DNA of 64,000 nt from Ceratotherium simum simum (GCF_000283155.1 NW_004454198.1:71046-135045), one strand, 5' to 3'. Counted from the stretch's first letter, positions 51,701-61,039 are shown. Numbers and translations: made by a program. Notes: a model not told the origin generated them from the letters alone.

Positions 51701-52720
51701 GCTCCTTCTTCTCATCCTCCTGTCCCTCACACCACTGCCCCCCGACCCCAACACCCCAACACACACCTCTGTGGCCGCTGCCAAACAAATTTTGCAAATG
51801 AAAATTTCAACCAGGAAAATGGGCCTGGGGCCAAGTTCCATTCAAATAAGCAAATACCCCACACAATGGTCTGATTCATCCCCAGGCCTAGTTACACAAG
51901 CCTGGCTCAGGGCAGAGAAAATAAATATCAATATAAGTGTCCACACTGGGAGCTGGGGAGAACGGAGAACAGAGAGGCAGAGGACTTGGGGAGGGGGCCT
52001 TGGAGAGCTCCTGGAGGCCAGGGAGAGAGGAAGTGGGCTAGGTTGGAATACTGGGGCAGAGAGCATGCACACCCCAATAATAGATATAGTCTCAAAACTA
52101 CTCACCTTCAGTGAGCCACGTCTCCTGGAAGTGACTTAGATCCTGGAAGAGATCTGAGGGGTGAATAATGGAATTGGAGAAGGTGAGGTGGGGGTGATAG
52201 TGAGAGAGAGGGAGCCCTAGCGACCCTGGTGACCCCTGCCTTGGGGGGTAGGGACGGAGAATGATCGGAATCCCTTGGAGGGCAAGTCATTTTGGGAAAA
52301 GGGCGAGGGCTCCAGGATCAGCCCTTGGGGTGTGCGTGGTGGAGAGGGTCGCAGTTTGTCTCTCTGGCTCTTTACCTTCGGAGTCGGGGGGCGGTAGGGA
52401 GCCCGGGTCCATGAGCTTCCCCTGCGGGACCGTCAGCGCTTCGCGCAAGCTCCCATTTCCGGACGATTTCTGCGGAGAAGGGGAAGAATGCCCCCGAGTC
52501 ACCCTGAAACCGCCTAGTCTCGGGGGCGGGGCTGGGGTCCCGGGGTGACTCAAGGGCCGGGCCGCCTTGGACCCCGCCGGGGCGGTGGGGAAGGGGCTGT
52601 GGCGTGGGGAGGGGCGGGGTGCAGGGCAGGGGCGGGCGTGGAGGCCGGCGCGCCGCTCACGCTGCAGAAGGTGTAGGGCACTTGCTGGTCCAAGTATCCG
52701 CCTTTCATCCTTCTCTCCAT
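39545..52720 (-). CDS. ETV4: ETV4 (PEA3/E1AF), ETS-domain transcription factor, 12 coding exons
   Basis: The spliced minus-strand frame gives 485 aa; human is 484. ETV4 is a nuclear activator of the PEA3 group that binds GGAA/T sites downstream of FGF/MAPK signalling. The N-terminus [18 protein letters not shown] is diagnostic. An acidic activation domain (about 40-85) includes [13 protein letters not shown] and EQFVPDF. The ETS domain spans 342-422, from [11 protein letters not shown] through the recognition helix SRSLRYYY (DNA-contact arginines R398 and R401) to RYVYKFV. The C-terminus is [10 protein letters not shown]. Lysines in psi-K-x-E contexts (IKKE, FKQE, IKQE twice) fit known SUMO-type regulation, and the VPD and VVPE motifs fit COP1 degrons described for this group. 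Coding exons in transcript order: 52720-52661, 52469-52376, 52153-52106, 45490-45437, 44215-44089, 43606-43445, 43219-42951, 41162-41088, 40932-40864, 40684-40512, 40248-40147, 39769-39545. There is one extra Ser relative to human in [10 protein letters not shown]. No frame breaks. Confidence 0.98.
40147..40248 (-). CDS. ETV4: ETV4 coding exon 11 (ETS recognition helix)
   Basis: Encodes residues 378-411, [35 protein letters not shown]398 and R401 in the recognition helix are the invariant GGA-contacting arginines of the ETS fold. Both ends are phase 0. The donor is GTCAGG. Confidence 0.97.
40512..40684 (-). CDS. ETV4: ETV4 coding exon 10 (start of ETS domain)
   Basis: Encodes residues 320-377, [20 protein letters not shown] then the ETS start [20 protein letters not shown] to EPEE. 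The acceptor is GCCCAG and the donor GTAGGC. Confidence 0.97.
40864..40932 (-). CDS. ETV4: ETV4 coding exon 9
   Basis: Encodes residues 297-319 ([23 protein letters not shown]), with the second COP1-type VVPE motif. The acceptor is CTCAAG. The donor GTTAGA is unusual but frame-preserving. Confidence 0.95.
41088..41162 (-). CDS. ETV4: ETV4 coding exon 8
   Basis: Encodes residues 272-296 ([24 protein letters not shown]). The acceptor is CCCCAG and the donor GTAAGG. Confidence 0.96.
42951..43219 (-). CDS. ETV4: ETV4 coding exon 7
   Basis: The longest coding exon: residues 182-271, [20 protein letters not shown] through [14 protein letters not shown]. It contains FKQE and IKQE psi-K-x-E motifs. 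The acceptor is CATCCAG and the donor GTAAGA. Confidence 0.96.
43445..43606 (-). CDS. ETV4: ETV4 coding exon 6
   Basis: Encodes residues 128-181 ([32 protein letters not shown]), a Pro/Ser-rich low-complexity stretch. The acceptor is CTCCAG and the donor GTAAGG. Confidence 0.95.
44089..44215 (-). CDS. ETV4: ETV4 coding exon 5
   Basis: Encodes residues 86-127 ([28 protein letters not shown]). It carries a candidate SUMO site, IKKE, next to Ser-Pro motifs. The acceptor is CCGCAG and the donor GTGAGC. Confidence 0.96.
44906..45115 (-). mobile_element. hAT-Charlie nonautonomous DNA transposon (MER20-like), reverse
   Basis: CTGAGTTTCTCAACAGTAGCAC, TTTGTTGTGGGGCTGTCC, CATCCCTGGCCTCTACTCAC and GTCTACAGACATTGCCACATG. 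It is the reverse of the layout at 1602-1839. It lies in ETV4 intron between coding exons 5 and 4. Confidence 0.7.
45150..45270 (+). repeat. MIR-like fragment
   Basis: ACATTTCAGAAATAAGGAAATGGAGG, CCAAGGTCATACAGGAC and GATTTGAACCAAGATCTTC follow the MIR 3' half. Confidence 0.5.
45437..45490 (-). CDS. ETV4: ETV4 coding exon 4
   Basis: A 54-base exon encoding residues 68-85 ([18 protein letters not shown]). It contains the EQFVPD motif that fits a COP1 recognition site. The acceptor is CTGCAG and the donor GTGAGT. Confidence 0.96.
46740..47222 (+). repeat. L2 LINE 3' end
   Basis: CCTCAGAGGCCTTCTCTGACCACCC, GCTCCCTGAGGGCAGAGGTTTTATCTG, CCCAGCACCCAGAACAGGGTCTGGC and ACACTCAATGCATTATTTGTTG form the standard L2 3' end in order. 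It lies in the large ETV4 intron between coding exons 4 and 3. Confidence 0.85.
47665..47830. mobile_element. MER5-like hAT fossil
   Basis: CATTCCCAAGAACCCCTGGGGCC, CCCAGTCCCCACCC, AGGCCCTGGGTGGAGCCCAGG and GGGAAACACTGG resemble the MER5A pattern with terminal repeats. It lies in an ETV4 intron. Confidence 0.5.
49875..49902. repeat. (CCACAA)n short tandem repeat
   Basis: Four to five tandem units of ACAACC/CCACAA in an ETV4 intron. Confidence 0.85.
51530..51960. promoter_or_regulatory. Candidate conserved intronic element in ETV4
   Basis: An A/T-richer, repeat-free island in an otherwise GC-rich intron, about 400-800 bases from coding exon 3 on the 3' side. Motifs include AACTTTTGTTGTTCTTTTGG (SOX/TCF-like), CAAATTAATTGC (homeodomain-like), TTTTGCAAATGAAAATTTC (octamer/CEBP-like). 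The function is inferred from composition only. Confidence 0.3.
52106..52153 (-). CDS. ETV4: ETV4 coding exon 3 (acidic activation domain)
   Basis: A 48-base exon encoding residues 52-67, [16 protein letters not shown], the helical core of the activation domain. The acceptor is CCTCAG and the donor GTGAGT. From memory human has Ala where this has Thr. Confidence 0.95.
52376..52469 (-). CDS. ETV4: ETV4 coding exon 2
   Basis: Encodes residues 21-51 plus one base ([23 protein letters not shown]). The acceptor is CCGCAG and the donor GTAAAG. Confidence 0.96.
52661..52720 (-). CDS. ETV4: ETV4 first coding exon
   Basis: Encodes residues 1-20 ([20 protein letters not shown]). The ATG is at 52720-52718, the donor GTGAGC. 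The same exon carries 51 bases of 5' UTR up to an acceptor at 52771/52772 (CCCCAG|GTCTC). Confidence 0.96.
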
Positions 52721-52771
52721 CCGGCCGCTCCCTTCGGCCGCACGGCCCGGGCCCCGCGCGGGGGCAGAGAC
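52721..52771 (-). other. ETV4: ETV4 5' UTR segment in the first coding exon
   Basis: 51 noncoding bases between the acceptor and the ATG. They are extremely GC-rich (GCCCGGGCC, CGCGCGGGGC), which would fold stably in the mRNA leader. Confidence 0.75.
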
Positions 52772-53042
52772 CTGGGGAGGGGGGCGGCTATGTTCGCACA
52801 CCGTCTTGGGAAGGCAGCGGGTGGGGGTGGGTGAGGGCGGCAGGGAGGGGGCAGTCCCGAGGCTCTGGGTCCGACGGCAAAACTTCTCCGACTCACTCGG
52901 CGATGGGGAGATTTCCGCCTGCGGTGCTGGGCGCCGCCACCACTCCCCTCCCGCCAAAGGGGGTCCCACCTGCTCCTGGGAGCCGGACTCGCCGTTTCGG
53001 CTGCTTTCTGCAGCCCTGCTATGCCCAGGCTCGGTTACATAA

Positions 53043-53044
<2 letters not shown>

Positions 53045-53098
<54 letters not shown>

Positions 53099-53108
53099 CG
53101 CGCGCGCG
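53045..53108. repeat. (TG)n-(CG)n microsatellite in ETV4 5' intron
   Basis: About 50 bases of pure TG followed by CGTGCGCGCGCGCGG. It lies about 190 bases inside the first intron from the noncoding exon donor. This alternating purine-pyrimidine composition can form Z-DNA. Confidence 0.96.
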
Positions 53109-53289
53109 GAGGAGCAGGCGAGGCGCGCACCATTCGCACGCCCACAACTCCCGCGCCCCCTCCAACCCTGAATCCCAGCGCCTGCCACCCCCACTCTGGA
53201 ATCTGCGGAGGCGGCGGTGAAAGTGTGGTGTATGTTGGAGGCAAGAGGGGACTCACAGACACTCTCCCTCCCTCCCCCTCCCGCAGCCT

Positions 53290-53730
53290 CACCTGAGGCC
53301 GGGGCGTCTGTGCTGGAGTCGCGGGGGGTCCCGAGCATACTCCGGGGCCGCACCGAGGGCCGCAGGGCTAGGCCGGAGCGAGACGGCCCCGGCCCCGGGT
53401 CCCCCGCGCACCGGCTTGTTTTCCGGGCGCCGCCGACAGTTGTGAGCCCGGGGGAGCCGCTGATTGGTGCATTTCCTTCGCCTCGGCCTCGTCTCTCTCT
53501 GCCCCCCCCACCCCTTTCCCTTTGTTTCATTGACTTTTGTGAATGAAACCCCAGGGCCAGGCATGCCCGCCAATCCGGAAACTCGCCCGGCCGAGCCGGG
53601 GGGCGGAGTTTCCCAGACGTTGGGGCCAATCAGAACGCAGGGGTTGGCTCCCGGCTTCATTCACTGTTTGGGCTCCCATTCATAAAAAAATAAACTCCTC
53701 GCGGCCGGAGTTCATTCATCAGAGCTGAGA
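53290..53730 (-). promoter_or_regulatory. ETV4: ETV4 CpG-island promoter
   Basis: CpG-dense sequence. Three CCAAT boxes are visible: CCAAT at 53570-53574 and 53626-53630 on the plus strand and its complement ATTGG at 53463-53467. There is also a GC box (GGGGCGGAG near 53599) and several ETS cores, including CCGGAA at 53575-53580. Several ATTCAT/ATTCAC repeats occur between 53526 and 53720. An A/T-rich CATAAAAAAATAAAC tract near 53680 could act as a distant TATA-like element. Confidence 0.7.
53293..53480 (-). other. ETV4: ETV4 noncoding first exon (5' limit uncertain)
   Basis: On the minus strand a clean donor, CCTCAG|GTGAGG, lies at 53293/53292 at the edge of the CpG island. It pairs with the acceptor at 52771. 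This matches the noncoding exon 1 arrangement of mammalian ETV4. The start is inferred to be near 53420-53520. Confidence 0.65.
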
Positions 53731-53917
53731 GAAAAGGAGGGAAGCCGAGGACCTGACGGCTTCTCCGCGGGGCTTAGCGGTGGCCCCGGGTCCGAGGCTC
53801 GGCAATCTCCTCCAGCTGACGTCTGCACACGTCTCCGCTTCTGCGTGTACGTGGAAGTGTGAACGTGTCTATGTGTGCGCCCTGGGGCGAGCGGACTTGT
53901 GTGCCCAGAGGAACAAT

Positions 53918-54065
53918 CATAACTAGCATTTATGAAGCGCTCCGCTTCCACCTGCTCATTTCCTTCCCATAACCTGGCGAAGTGGCTCTATTGTTTCCAT
54001 TTTACAGAGATTGAAAATGAAACTCAGAGAGGGGCTGTGACTTGGCTGAGGTCACTCAGTCAGCA
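53918..54065 (+). repeat. MIR SINE
   Basis: ATAACTAGCATTTATGAAGCGC, CCATTTTACAGAGATTGAAAATG and GAGGTCACTCAGTCAGCA match the MIR core and tail. It lies just upstream of the ETV4 promoter. Confidence 0.75.
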
Positions 54066-54709
54066 CGGTGAGGTTTACAGCCCCCAATCCCCCACAATCT
54101 CCTGTACAGCCCTTTGTGGCCACAATTAAATGAATTAAAGCTGTGTGACAACTGATACACAGTAGGCACTCAATAAATGTAAGTTGGCACAGAATCCAGG
54201 CTTTTCCTCAAGGGTCTGTGCTCTGCAGAGCTGTTCTGTGACCTACTTTCTATTGATTGCAGCAGAAACCAGAGGCCCCAGCATGGACCTCTGAAAGTAC
54301 AGCCCGTCTCAGCCATCTTTCCTCTTATCCTGAGAGCAAACATGGTATGAGAGAGCAAAAGCCTCAGGGATCTGATGATTTGGGGGCAGCACTGGTTCCA
54401 TTTCTAGCCAAAAAGCTGATCATAGTCTCTGTCACCTCATTCATTCACCACTTCATTCAATAAACATTTGTTGTGCCAGGCACAGTGCTGGGTGCCAGGC
54501 AGGCAGCTGTGACCAAGACAGGAACTTGACGGGAGCTGGGCTGCTTAGGCTGCAGCCATGGGGACGCACAGGACACAAAATCCCCCAGGCCTTTTCTCTG
54601 AGACAATTCTCTGGGTCTACAGTCTATTCACTCCTTTGAGGAGAGCCTGACTTTGCTTCCTGTCTGTTTGTGATAAACACAAGAGACTAGCCAAAGCCCA
54701 GGCCAGTAG

Positions 54710-54850
54710 GGGCTGCTTTCAATTCATCTAATCTAACACCCCACTTTACAGATGAGGCAGTGGAGGTTCCGAGAAGGAAATGATACCTGTAAGCTCTTTC
54801 AGCTGGTCAGGGTCAGAACTGGGACTAGAACAGCTGTTTAGGGCTCATTC
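54710..54850 (+). repeat. MIR-like fragment
   Basis: CCACTTTACAGATGAGGCAGTGG and GGTCAGGGTCAGAACTGGGACTAGAAC follow the MIR 3' pattern. Confidence 0.5.
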
Positions 54851-54904
54851 CATGAGATCATCTTGGGCAAATGAAAATAAACTTCCCTTTCCTCTCTGCT
54901 GAAA

Positions 54905-55165
54905 TATTCTTTCAGGCTCATGACTATTGCCCCTCCTCCAGGAAGCCTTCCAGATTGCCTGAATCAGTTCCTTAAGGACCCCACAACATTCTTGCCTCTA
55001 TCTCTGGTGCATATGTCTTTCATTCTGCCTCATGGTATAATCATCCCTGTGTATTGAGAGCTCTCCAGGGCCCAGAGGAGGTCTCTTTTGCTTCTGTAAG
55101 TCTTCCCCTAGCCTGCTTCCTGCTTATGAGGGCCCCATGAAATACTTGTTCAGTGAATAGGCACA
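54905..55165 (+). repeat. L2 LINE 3' fragment
   Basis: CCTCCTCCAGGAAGCCTTCC, ATCTCTGGTGCATATGTC and GCCCCATGAAATACTTGTTC follow the L2 3' end pattern. Confidence 0.65.
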
Positions 55166-55724
55166 ATAAAGACCAAACTAATTGAGCTTAGCAGGAACCC
55201 TGCCCAAGGAGGGAGAGACAAGCCCAAGCAAATCCCAGCTTTGGGCTGGATGGAACCAGTTTAAGGAGGAGCTTGTGTCTCAGGGCCAAGAGAAGTGGGG
55301 GAGGAGGACAGAGAGTTCTTCCGGGAAGGCAGCACTGATGTAGTCTCCATGACAATGAAGAAGATTCCGGTGAGTCCGGGACTGGGCACTCCAGTTGGGG
55401 GCTCTCTCGGGGTGCCCTGCTGGTTCTGAGTTCTTATGTTTCTCTGGAAGGGCCCCTGGCTCCCTGCAGAGTAAGTGCTCCTCCCCATTCCCCATCCAGG
55501 GTCGTGGCTGAGGGGCCCTCCTGCTCCTGCTCCAGCTCGGCTCAGCACACAGGCTGAGTGAGAGAAGATACTGCTGCTGCCGCCACTGCTGTCACCTGGC
55601 CTCTGATCAACCCCCAGGCTCAGAGCAGTAACATCTCCAGGGAGAACATTCGAGCCTCTTCCAGGGCTCCAGGTAGTTGGGGAGAGGAAGGAAGAGGGGC
55701 TGGAGGTTTCTGTGGAAATCACAT

Positions 55725-55865
55725 CACAATAACCGTCATTTACTGAGCGCATCCACTAGCCATGCACTTCTGCGAGTGCTTGGCCTGCATTAACTCACAC
55801 AACCTTCACAGCAGTCCCGTGAGGCGGCATCCCCACTTTACAAATGAGGAAACTGAGGCCTCAAA
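55725..55865 (+). repeat. MIR SINE
   Basis: ATTTACTGAGCGCATCC, AACTCACACAACCTTCACAGC, and CCCACTTTACAAATGAGGAAACTGAGGC are MIR core and tail. Confidence 0.75.
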
Positions 55866-56736
55866 AACACACGTCTACTCCAAGGGTCCACTGAACAGAC
55901 TGAGGGCACCCCAAACAGACTCATAGGCACAAACACTACACTTTGAGGGCACATACAACATGCCAGATGGAGGAGAGTACACATGGACACACCGGATTAA
56001 GGATGCGCACAGTCCCCTGCTGGACACACAGCTTCATGGAGGACACGCACGACATACTCCCTGCACCCCCCAACACACCTTTGGTGGGGGTTGCACAGGT
56101 AAACGCTTCCTTTCCTGTAGTATATTGGGGCTGGACTCTGACCTGGTTTCCAGAAGTCTAAGTTATAAAATGTAAATGTGGGTTTTAGATATGCAAATGT
56201 TCATTCAAAGGCGGCCTGGGGCTTGCTCAGGGAGCTGGAAGGTTGGAGCACTGGCTTGAGAAGGGAAAGGAAGCTATTCTTTCGAGGCATCTGGAGCAGA
56301 CCAAGAGACCCAGGAGCCATCATAAAAGCAGGCTCTTCACGGCGGCCTTCAGAGAGTGTAGTGGCAGGGGGCTGCGTGATCTGTCCAGCCGGACTGTGAG
56401 GGGAGGACAGAAACATCTTCAAAGGCCTGGCTTCCTCCGCTTCTGGAGGAGCTGAGAGTCCCAGAGGCTTGAAGGGTGGGACTCAGAGGGCAGCCCAGGG
56501 AGACAGCTCAGAAGACCAGATAGATGAAACAACAGGGTTAAGTGGTGTCTTATGTCCCTTTAGTGTCTCCCAGACTGGAGCTGTCACCAGGGAGCAGAGA
56601 CAGGCAGTGGGGGTCGGGGAGCATGGGTCTTCCCCATGGGCTGGTGGGTCAAGACCACCAAAAACAGTGCCACTCTTGGATTTCCTTTTGTCTTGTCTCA
56701 CAGGCCCACTTTCACATTGCTTCCTCTAAACTGCAG

Positions 56737-56918
56737 GGGTTCTGAACCGGGCATCTATGGATGTGCAACCCCCTGAAACCAACTGCCTGACCTGGTGTGT
56801 GTGTGTATGTGTGTGTGTGCATTTTGCTGAGGAGAGGGTCCTTAGCTTTTGTCAGGGTCATCACAGAGCAGGTCTGTGACACCCCCACCCCCCAACCCCG
56901 GAGTTAAGAACCACTGTC
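56737..56918. mobile_element. hAT-like nonautonomous fossil with internal TG run
   Basis: Imperfect inverted termini GGGGTTCTGAACC and GGAGTTAAGAACCACTG lie about 180 bp apart. A (TG)n run sits inside. I cannot name the family. Confidence 0.45.
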
Positions 56919-58439
56919 CTAATGTCTTTTATCACAGATGTCTTTACAAGATCATAGAACTTGTCAATAGATCTTACCTTAAAAATGGTTGGAAAGGCAC
57001 CACTTTTGGAGAATGTGGTTGGAGGAGGGTGAAGCAACTGCTTCTCTTGTTCCTCTCCCCCTTCCACTTAGCCTGAGACCTCTCCTGAGACCCCACAGAA
57101 AAGGGGACCCTCCCTCCAGCCAGCTGGCTGGGAGCATGTCGGGCTACAGAGGGAAGGCACGGGTAAAGCTGATGTCTTGCTCAACTCCAGAGGTAGACGA
57201 GAGCTGTCTCACTAGAAAAGTCCGAAAAAGGAGGCCTTGGGTGGGGACCAGACCTGTCTTTCCCTTGAGTGTTGTGGGGCTGGGATGTCCTCAAGAACCT
57301 TGGGAGAACAAGGAGGAGAGGATCACCCCAGCTTCACTCCCCAGGGGTCTGCTACTGCAGGTAGGGCCCGCAGTCAGGAATCTGAGGTGGGAGGTTCTGA
57401 TTCCCCAGAGACCCTCATCTGGGTGTGACAGCTGTGAAATTCTCAGGAGTAGATGGGTGAATGCAATGACCTCTGTGGGACCAAGCCAATCCCTGCGAGG
57501 GGCTGATTTTAGGATTTCTGCCGGGGAGTCACCTTTGGGGAGCTGTAATAGGAACTTATCAGAAACCCAGTGAGGAGCATTTAAATATTTTTAAACAAAG
57601 CTGAATAAATGTGCCCTCCTTTCATCTGGAACATTGTCCAGGAGGAAAGCTTGAGCCTAAAGCTGGGAAAAGAGTCTGGGAGGCCAAAGAGAGACCAAGG
57701 GGGGTCCAAAGAAAGTAATTTTTATTTTCAGAAGGTGCTGGTGACTTCAGCTTGTCATATTTGCTGCCTGCAGCCGCTCAGGTCTCCCCCCAAATGCAAA
57801 GCCTTCCTTGTCCTGTTCCGTCTCCTCCCCTGTTCATTTAGATTTCAACCCTCTGCTTGGAGACGAAGCAGAGCCTGCTTCCCAGCTCAGGAACAGGCTG
57901 TCTCTGAAAGCTGCAGGATATAAGATTTTGCTTTTCCTTTTGAATTTTTTCCCTTTCTGTCAAAGAGAGACAAACGGACAAATGTCAGCAGGCTGAAGGA
58001 TTCGCGTGGAATAGATGCCAGTTGGGCAGAGTCCAGGATGCTCCCCTTTTTAATTAAGTGCAGACTTGAATTATGAGGGGCCACAGCTCCCACTGGGCGG
58101 GGCTCTGCCAAGGGAAGGCAGTTGCTCTCTTTAAAGATCAAACGCCATTTATTCCCCTTCGTCTCTCCTCAGTTCTGCGAGAGTGCCTGTATTTGCTCTT
58201 GTCATCAAGAATAATGGGCAGCTGAGTGGAGGCCCCAGCTCGCTAAGGCAGCGGCAGGGAACCCCACAGCTGGCAGAAGCCTGGGGACTTGACTCATCCT
58301 GGACTCTTTCTGGGGGGGAAGTGGTGGCAGGGATGGGGATTCCTGGTTTTATTTCTGAGTGTTTTTTTCCCCCAACAGAAACTCTTTCGCCCTTCTGTCA
58401 CCACCCACCTGACTCCCTCCACCCCCACTGTCCCGGGAC

Positions 58440-58570
58440 TCAGGGAGCTGCTGCCATAGATTTATTTCTCCTGTTGATTCTCATCTATCCTGCTGGCGAC
58501 TCCAGCCCGGATTTATCTGGTAATTTACAGCCATAGTTGTTAATTTGCGAGCCTGGCCGTGGAGCCCAGA
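58440..58570. promoter_or_regulatory. Candidate conserved noncoding element upstream of ETV4
   Basis: A repeat-free A/T-rich block with CCATAGATTTATTTC, GATTTATCTGGTAATTTACAG and CATAGTTGTTAATTTGCGAG, carrying GATA-like and homeodomain-like cores. It lies about 5 kb upstream of the ETV4 promoter. The role is inferred from motif density and context only. Confidence 0.25.
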
Positions 58571-58729
58571 GCCCAGGAAATGACGCTCCTCCCGGGAGAA
58601 GGCACTGCTTTCTTCTTGCTCTGTGGGGACCCAGCGCCTGGGCCGGGAAGAGCACGGCAGAAAGGAAGGGCAGAAAGGAAGGACGGACGTGAGGGGGACG
58701 CATGCTGAGAGGACATAATACCTCAGCAG

Positions 58730-58930
58730 ATGGGGACCAGACGTCTGGATCCCAAATTGAGTTTCCAAAATATGGTGTCGGACATATGCTTTACACTTTA
58801 TTGTTTTCCTAAGCCTGTTCAGATATGTTATCTTATTACATTTTCCCAGCATTCCTCCAAGTAGGTATTGTTAGTTGCATTTTATAGTTGAGCACTCTAA
58901 AGTTCAGAGAGCAACTTGCCTTATGTCACC
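58730..58930 (+). repeat. MIR-like fragment
   Basis: GCTTTACACTTTATTG, ATGTTATCTTATTACATTTTCCC, GTAGGTATTGTTAGTTGC and ACTTGCCTTATGTCACC follow the MIR order, with strong divergence. Confidence 0.5.
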
Positions 58931-59478
58931 TGGGGGTGAGAGCGTGGCCAGGGGACCATACTCCCACCTCCTGATTCCCTGTCCACACTCCACCCAGCTG
59001 CCTCTGGGAGCCGAGCAGAGACAAAAGCAGGTCGTTCTTACCAGCCTGATCCCCAGTCTTCTGATAGCCTGACCCCACCTGACCCTCCCCTCCCTGACAT
59101 TTCCTTTTTATGTTCTTTTTTCCCCCCACAAGTCCCACTTTCCTGTTAAGAAATACCTGTTAGGGTCTTGTTAATTGTGTGTCTTCTTAGGGGGTGGTTC
59201 GGCATTTTCTTAAATTGCGCATCAGACATGAATGTCTCCGACAAAGGGAAAGCTGATGGGGGGGAAGCATTTTGCTCCCTAGAAATTGAGAATGTAAAGT
59301 ATATTTAATTAAAATGATAAATCTGATTTTCAGTTTTGTTTTTACTACTGCTAGAACTAATCTGTTTTATGCACGTTTGCAGAAAGGCTGCAGCCATCAA
59401 ATCAGAGAATATTAGAGCCATGAGGCACCTGGAGATTTTTCTGGGCCAAACCCTTCATTTTATAGACAAAGAAACTGA

Positions 59479-59681
59479 CGGGCCGGCCCCGTGGCTTAGC
59501 GGTTAAGTGCGCGCGCTCTGATGCTGGCGGCCAGGGTTCGGATCCCGGGAGCGCCCCGAGGCACCACTTCTCCGTCCAACGCGAGGCCGAGTCCCACGTA
59601 CAGCAACTAGAAGGATGTGAACCTATGACGTACAACTATCTACTGGGGCTTTGGGGGGAAAAACTGAATAAATAAATAAAA

Positions 59682-59710
<29 letters not shown>
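59479..59710 (+). mobile_element. ERE SINE, GCGCTCTGATGCTGG subfamily
   Basis: A complete copy with the diagnostic GCACCACTTCTCCGTCC and GCGAGGCCGAGTCCCACGT blocks shared with the element at 26661. Long poly-A. Target duplication AAAGAAACTGA at 59468-59478 and 59711-59721. Confidence 0.94.
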
Positions 59711-59716
<6 letters not shown>

Positions 59717-60278
59717 ACTGAGTCTCATTGGGGAAGGGACCCCTGAAGCTCCAGTAATGTGTGAGGGGCTGGTTCTTCACGGCTGCACCTTCTGTCCCTA
59801 CTTCAACTTCCTGGCGTATCTCAAGGGCAAGAATCACTCAGCTCTGCTCCTCTCCCTTTAACTGTCTCCGTTAGCCCCAGTCCCCAGTGCACACTCACGC
59901 TGGGAGGGGCCTGGCCTCTGGAGCCCCTTCCCCCACCTCCCCAGTCGGTACCATCACTTCTCTACCCAGTTCCCTCCCTCTCGCTTTCCTGGCTTCCCAG
60001 GCTGGATCCTTATTCTGCATGAATCTCATTTGGTGAGATTTTAAATTGCATTTGGTTCTCTGTATTTTTGTCTCTGCCTCACTACAAGGTAGTAACCAGA
60101 CTTTTGTTTTTCTTATCCCAGCTATATCTGCAGAGTTGAAAACAGAAGCTATTTTATGTCTCTTTTGCTTAAAACGAAGTTATAAATGTTGTAAAACTTA
60201 TATTTATTTATTTGAATAGGTAAGACATTCATATGGTACAAAATTTAAAAGTCATATAACGCTCTCCGGTGAAATTTT

Positions 60279-60514
60279 GTGTGTGTGTGTGTGTGAGGAA
60301 GATCAGCCCTGAGCTAACATCTATGCCAATCCTCCTCTTTTTGCTGAAGAAGACTGGCCCTGAGCTAACGTCTGTGCCCGCCTTTCTCTACTTTATATGG
60401 GACGCCGCCACAGCATGGCCTGAGAAGCGGCGCGTCGGTGCGCGCCCAGGATCTGAACCCCGGCCGCCAGCAGCGGAGCCCGCGCACTTAACCACTACGC
60501 CACAGGGCTGGCCC
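60279..60514 (-). mobile_element. ERE SINE, reverse orientation
   Basis: (TG)n tail start, GAGGAAGATCAGCCCTGAGC, CTTTATATGGGACGCC, CCACAGGGCTGGCCC head. Near-perfect 15-bp target duplication CTCCGGTGAAATTTT / CTCTGGTGAAATTTT at 60264-60278 and 60515-60529. Confidence 0.93.
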
Positions 60515-61039
60515 CTCTGGTGAAATTTTAGAATCTCTCCCCTGGGAAACTATTTTCTCTTCCTAGAGGCAGCCAAGATGTTCAGTTTCTTGCGCACTCT
60601 TGGTGACACAGACCATGCATATAACAATTGCAGACCTCACACACATACATTAATCCCCTCTCCTTTGTTCATATAAAGGGTGTAGAACTGTGAGCACCAT
60701 GGCATGAACGGATCAAGAGCCAAAGAAATTCTGTCCTGATGGAGCCTGGCATAACCAGAGAGCAAGGAGTTCAAGAAGCAATTCATGCAGTTGGACTAGA
60801 ACTTCTGGAGGTTGTTCTATGTACTGTTAAGATAGTTGTGCTCACTCCTCTGCCTCCCATACAATTTAAAATAACAATATAAACAAATAGAATAAATTAG
60901 AGGAAGTCCAGACAAGATTTGTTTTTATCCTGACTACCAATAACAAAGTATTTCCGTGGAAAAAAAAATTTGGTGCCTCTGCTTTGCTGGACCCCTAAAC
61001 ACAATCTTAGTCTGATTACCTGGCACAGGGTTTGAGACG

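Noticed and set aside
52550..53629. A 359-codon open frame on the minus strand across the ETV4 first exons
   Set aside because: Its sequence is the GC-rich promoter, a TG array, an intron and the first coding exon read through without splicing. It has proline/serine/arginine noise and a (HT)n run. The start of the real ETV4 protein lies in the same frame at its end, which is why it is long.
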